NCBI GenBank assembly: GCA_024278255.1
Contig: JAJRTP010000138.1
Span: 1-6,290, forward strand
Reading direction: 5' to 3'
Source of the DNA: Chloroflexota bacterium
GTDB lineage: Bacteria; Chloroflexota; Anaerolineae; Promineifilales; Promineifilaceae
Length of the DNA stretch: 6,290 bases
Below the pieces are notes generated by a model. It was not told the origin of the DNA and did no database searches. It saw nothing but the letters and a program-made list of their open reading frames with translations. Position 1 is the stretch's first letter; each line of letters opens with the position of its first letter. The position numbers were made by a program, and so were the translations under genes. Shown here in pieces: positions 5,606 through 6,290 of the stretch.

Positions 5606-6290
5606 TATTGTCCAGGCTCTAACGACGTGAAATATTCTCGTACATATCCTTTTAGCCCCAAGGGAATGTATTCATCCTGAAGGGCCTGGTTGGCGGCGTC
5701 GCGGTAATCGCCAAAGACCTGTTCGTAGGGGACGGTGCTGGTTTCGTCGCCAAACTCGGTGGGGGTCTCGTTGAGCAGGCCGCCACAACTGGTGGGATTG
5801 GCTATACATTCAGCCGGAAGCTCCACCTGGATGCCATCCTCACCGCTCAGGTCGCGGAGCGGAGGCACGTAGACATTTTCCGTATGCCCGCCACCCGGCC
5901 CAGGGCCGCCGGGACCGCCTGTCTGGTCACCGCCGGTATTGCCACCCTGCCCTAACGGCTGGCCGGAATCGCTGCCTTGCCCCTGACCCTGGCCTTGTCC
6001 TTCGCCTTGTCCTTGTCCTTGTCCTTGCTGGCCGGACTGCCCTTCGCCACCCTGGGCTTGCTGGCCGCCCGACTGCCCGGTTTGTCCGGCCTGAGCGACT
6101 TCCTGGCGACTTTGGTTCAGGTTGTCAGCGGCAGCGTTGGCTTGTTGGGCGGCAGCGATTTCTTGAGCACGCTGCTGCATGGTGGCGGCCGCTTCGCGTA
6201 ACGCTTGCTGGGCAGCGGCCGTATCCCCATTTTGCAGCGCCTGGGCCGCCTGAGCCAACTGCGCCGCCATTTCCGGGTCTGTGACTTGCA
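5605..6290 (-). CDS. C-terminal part of a Gln/Gly-rich protein, first gene of the visible operon
   Basis: The frame is open to the right edge, so the N-terminus is missing; the ATG at 6270 is probably internal, as coding continues upstream (QVTDPE before it). Numbering from that Met, residues 1-60 form an Ala/Gln-rich helical stretch (likely coiled coil), 61-128 are a low-complexity Gly/Gln/Pro linker with GQ repeats, and 129-221 form a compact C-terminal domain. That domain has two Cys (C155, C162) and the motif VPYEQVFGDYRDAANQALQ followed by YIPLGLKGYVREYFTSLEP. I recall similar C-terminal segments and Q/G-rich linkers in large membrane proteins encoded beside MoxR/VWA genes (DUF4175-like and related), but cannot assign the family without the N-terminus. 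It would be an envelope component served by the MoxR system. No ACGGCCGT is inside, but one GCGGCCGT lies at 6215. Confidence 0.8.
   Translation of the reverse strand, partial: QVTDPEMAAQLAQAAQALQNGDTAAAQQALREAAATMQQRAQEIAAAQQANAAADNLNQSRQEVAQAGQTGQSGGQQAQGGEGQSGQQGQGQGQGEGQGQGQGQGSDSGQPLGQGGNTGGDQTGGPGGPGPGGGHTENVYVPPLRDLSGEDGIQVELPAECIANPTSCGGLLNETPTEFGDETSTVPYEQVFGDYRDAANQALQDEYIPLGLKGYVREYFTSLEPGQ
5975..6028. repeat. Hexamer tandem repeat encoding the GQ linker
   Basis: Nine consecutive 6-base units, with consensus CCTTGT on the plus strand (variants CCTTGC, CCCTGA, CCCTGG and CCTTCG), encode alternating Gly-Gln on the minus strand. The three units at 6005-6022 are identical. Slippage here would change linker length without a frameshift. 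Confidence 0.8.

Overview
All supportable genes in this window lie on the minus strand and are closely spaced, so they read as one operon transcribed from right to left. The theme is a MoxR/von Willebrand A (VWA) system. In order of transcription the genes are: the C-terminal part of a Gln/Gly-rich protein that enters from the right edge (gene 7); a MoxR-type AAA+ ATPase; a Uma2-family PD-(D/E)XK protein; a DUF58 protein with a complete metal-binding VWA site; a 133-residue small helical protein; a translationally overlapping 39-codon small ORF; a 639-residue membrane-anchored BatA-type VWA protein; and a single-pass membrane protein that runs off the left edge and whose reading frame is broken once.

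The moxR, DUF58 and BatA-like genes form the recognisable core. In known MoxR operons the ATPase is thought to act as a chaperone-like factor on VWA partners that assemble or regulate envelope or metal-dependent complexes; the substrate here cannot be told from the sequence. Two pieces look like accessory insertions into that core. The Uma2 gene, with a repeat-like spacer behind it, sits between moxR and the DUF58 gene. The 133-residue gene plus small ORF sits between the DUF58 gene and the BatA-like gene. Both are visibly more AT-rich than their neighbours.

The organism is most likely a bacterium of the Chloroflexota (Anaerolineae-like). This is inferred from the Uma2 gene, the cyanobacterial/chloroflexal style of the 133-residue protein, the operon composition and the style of intergenic repeats. 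No RNA gene or phylogenetic marker is present to confirm it.

Two non-coding signals stand out. The palindromic octamer ACGGCCGT occurs 12 times, in all three codon phases, and only inside the three core genes, much like the HIP1 palindrome of cyanobacteria. A near-perfect inverted repeat with 20-base arms fills the gap between gene 7 and moxR, directly upstream of the moxR ribosome binding site. No tRNA, rRNA, CRISPR array, transposase gene or promoter could be supported, and no stretch over 300 bases lacks a gene.
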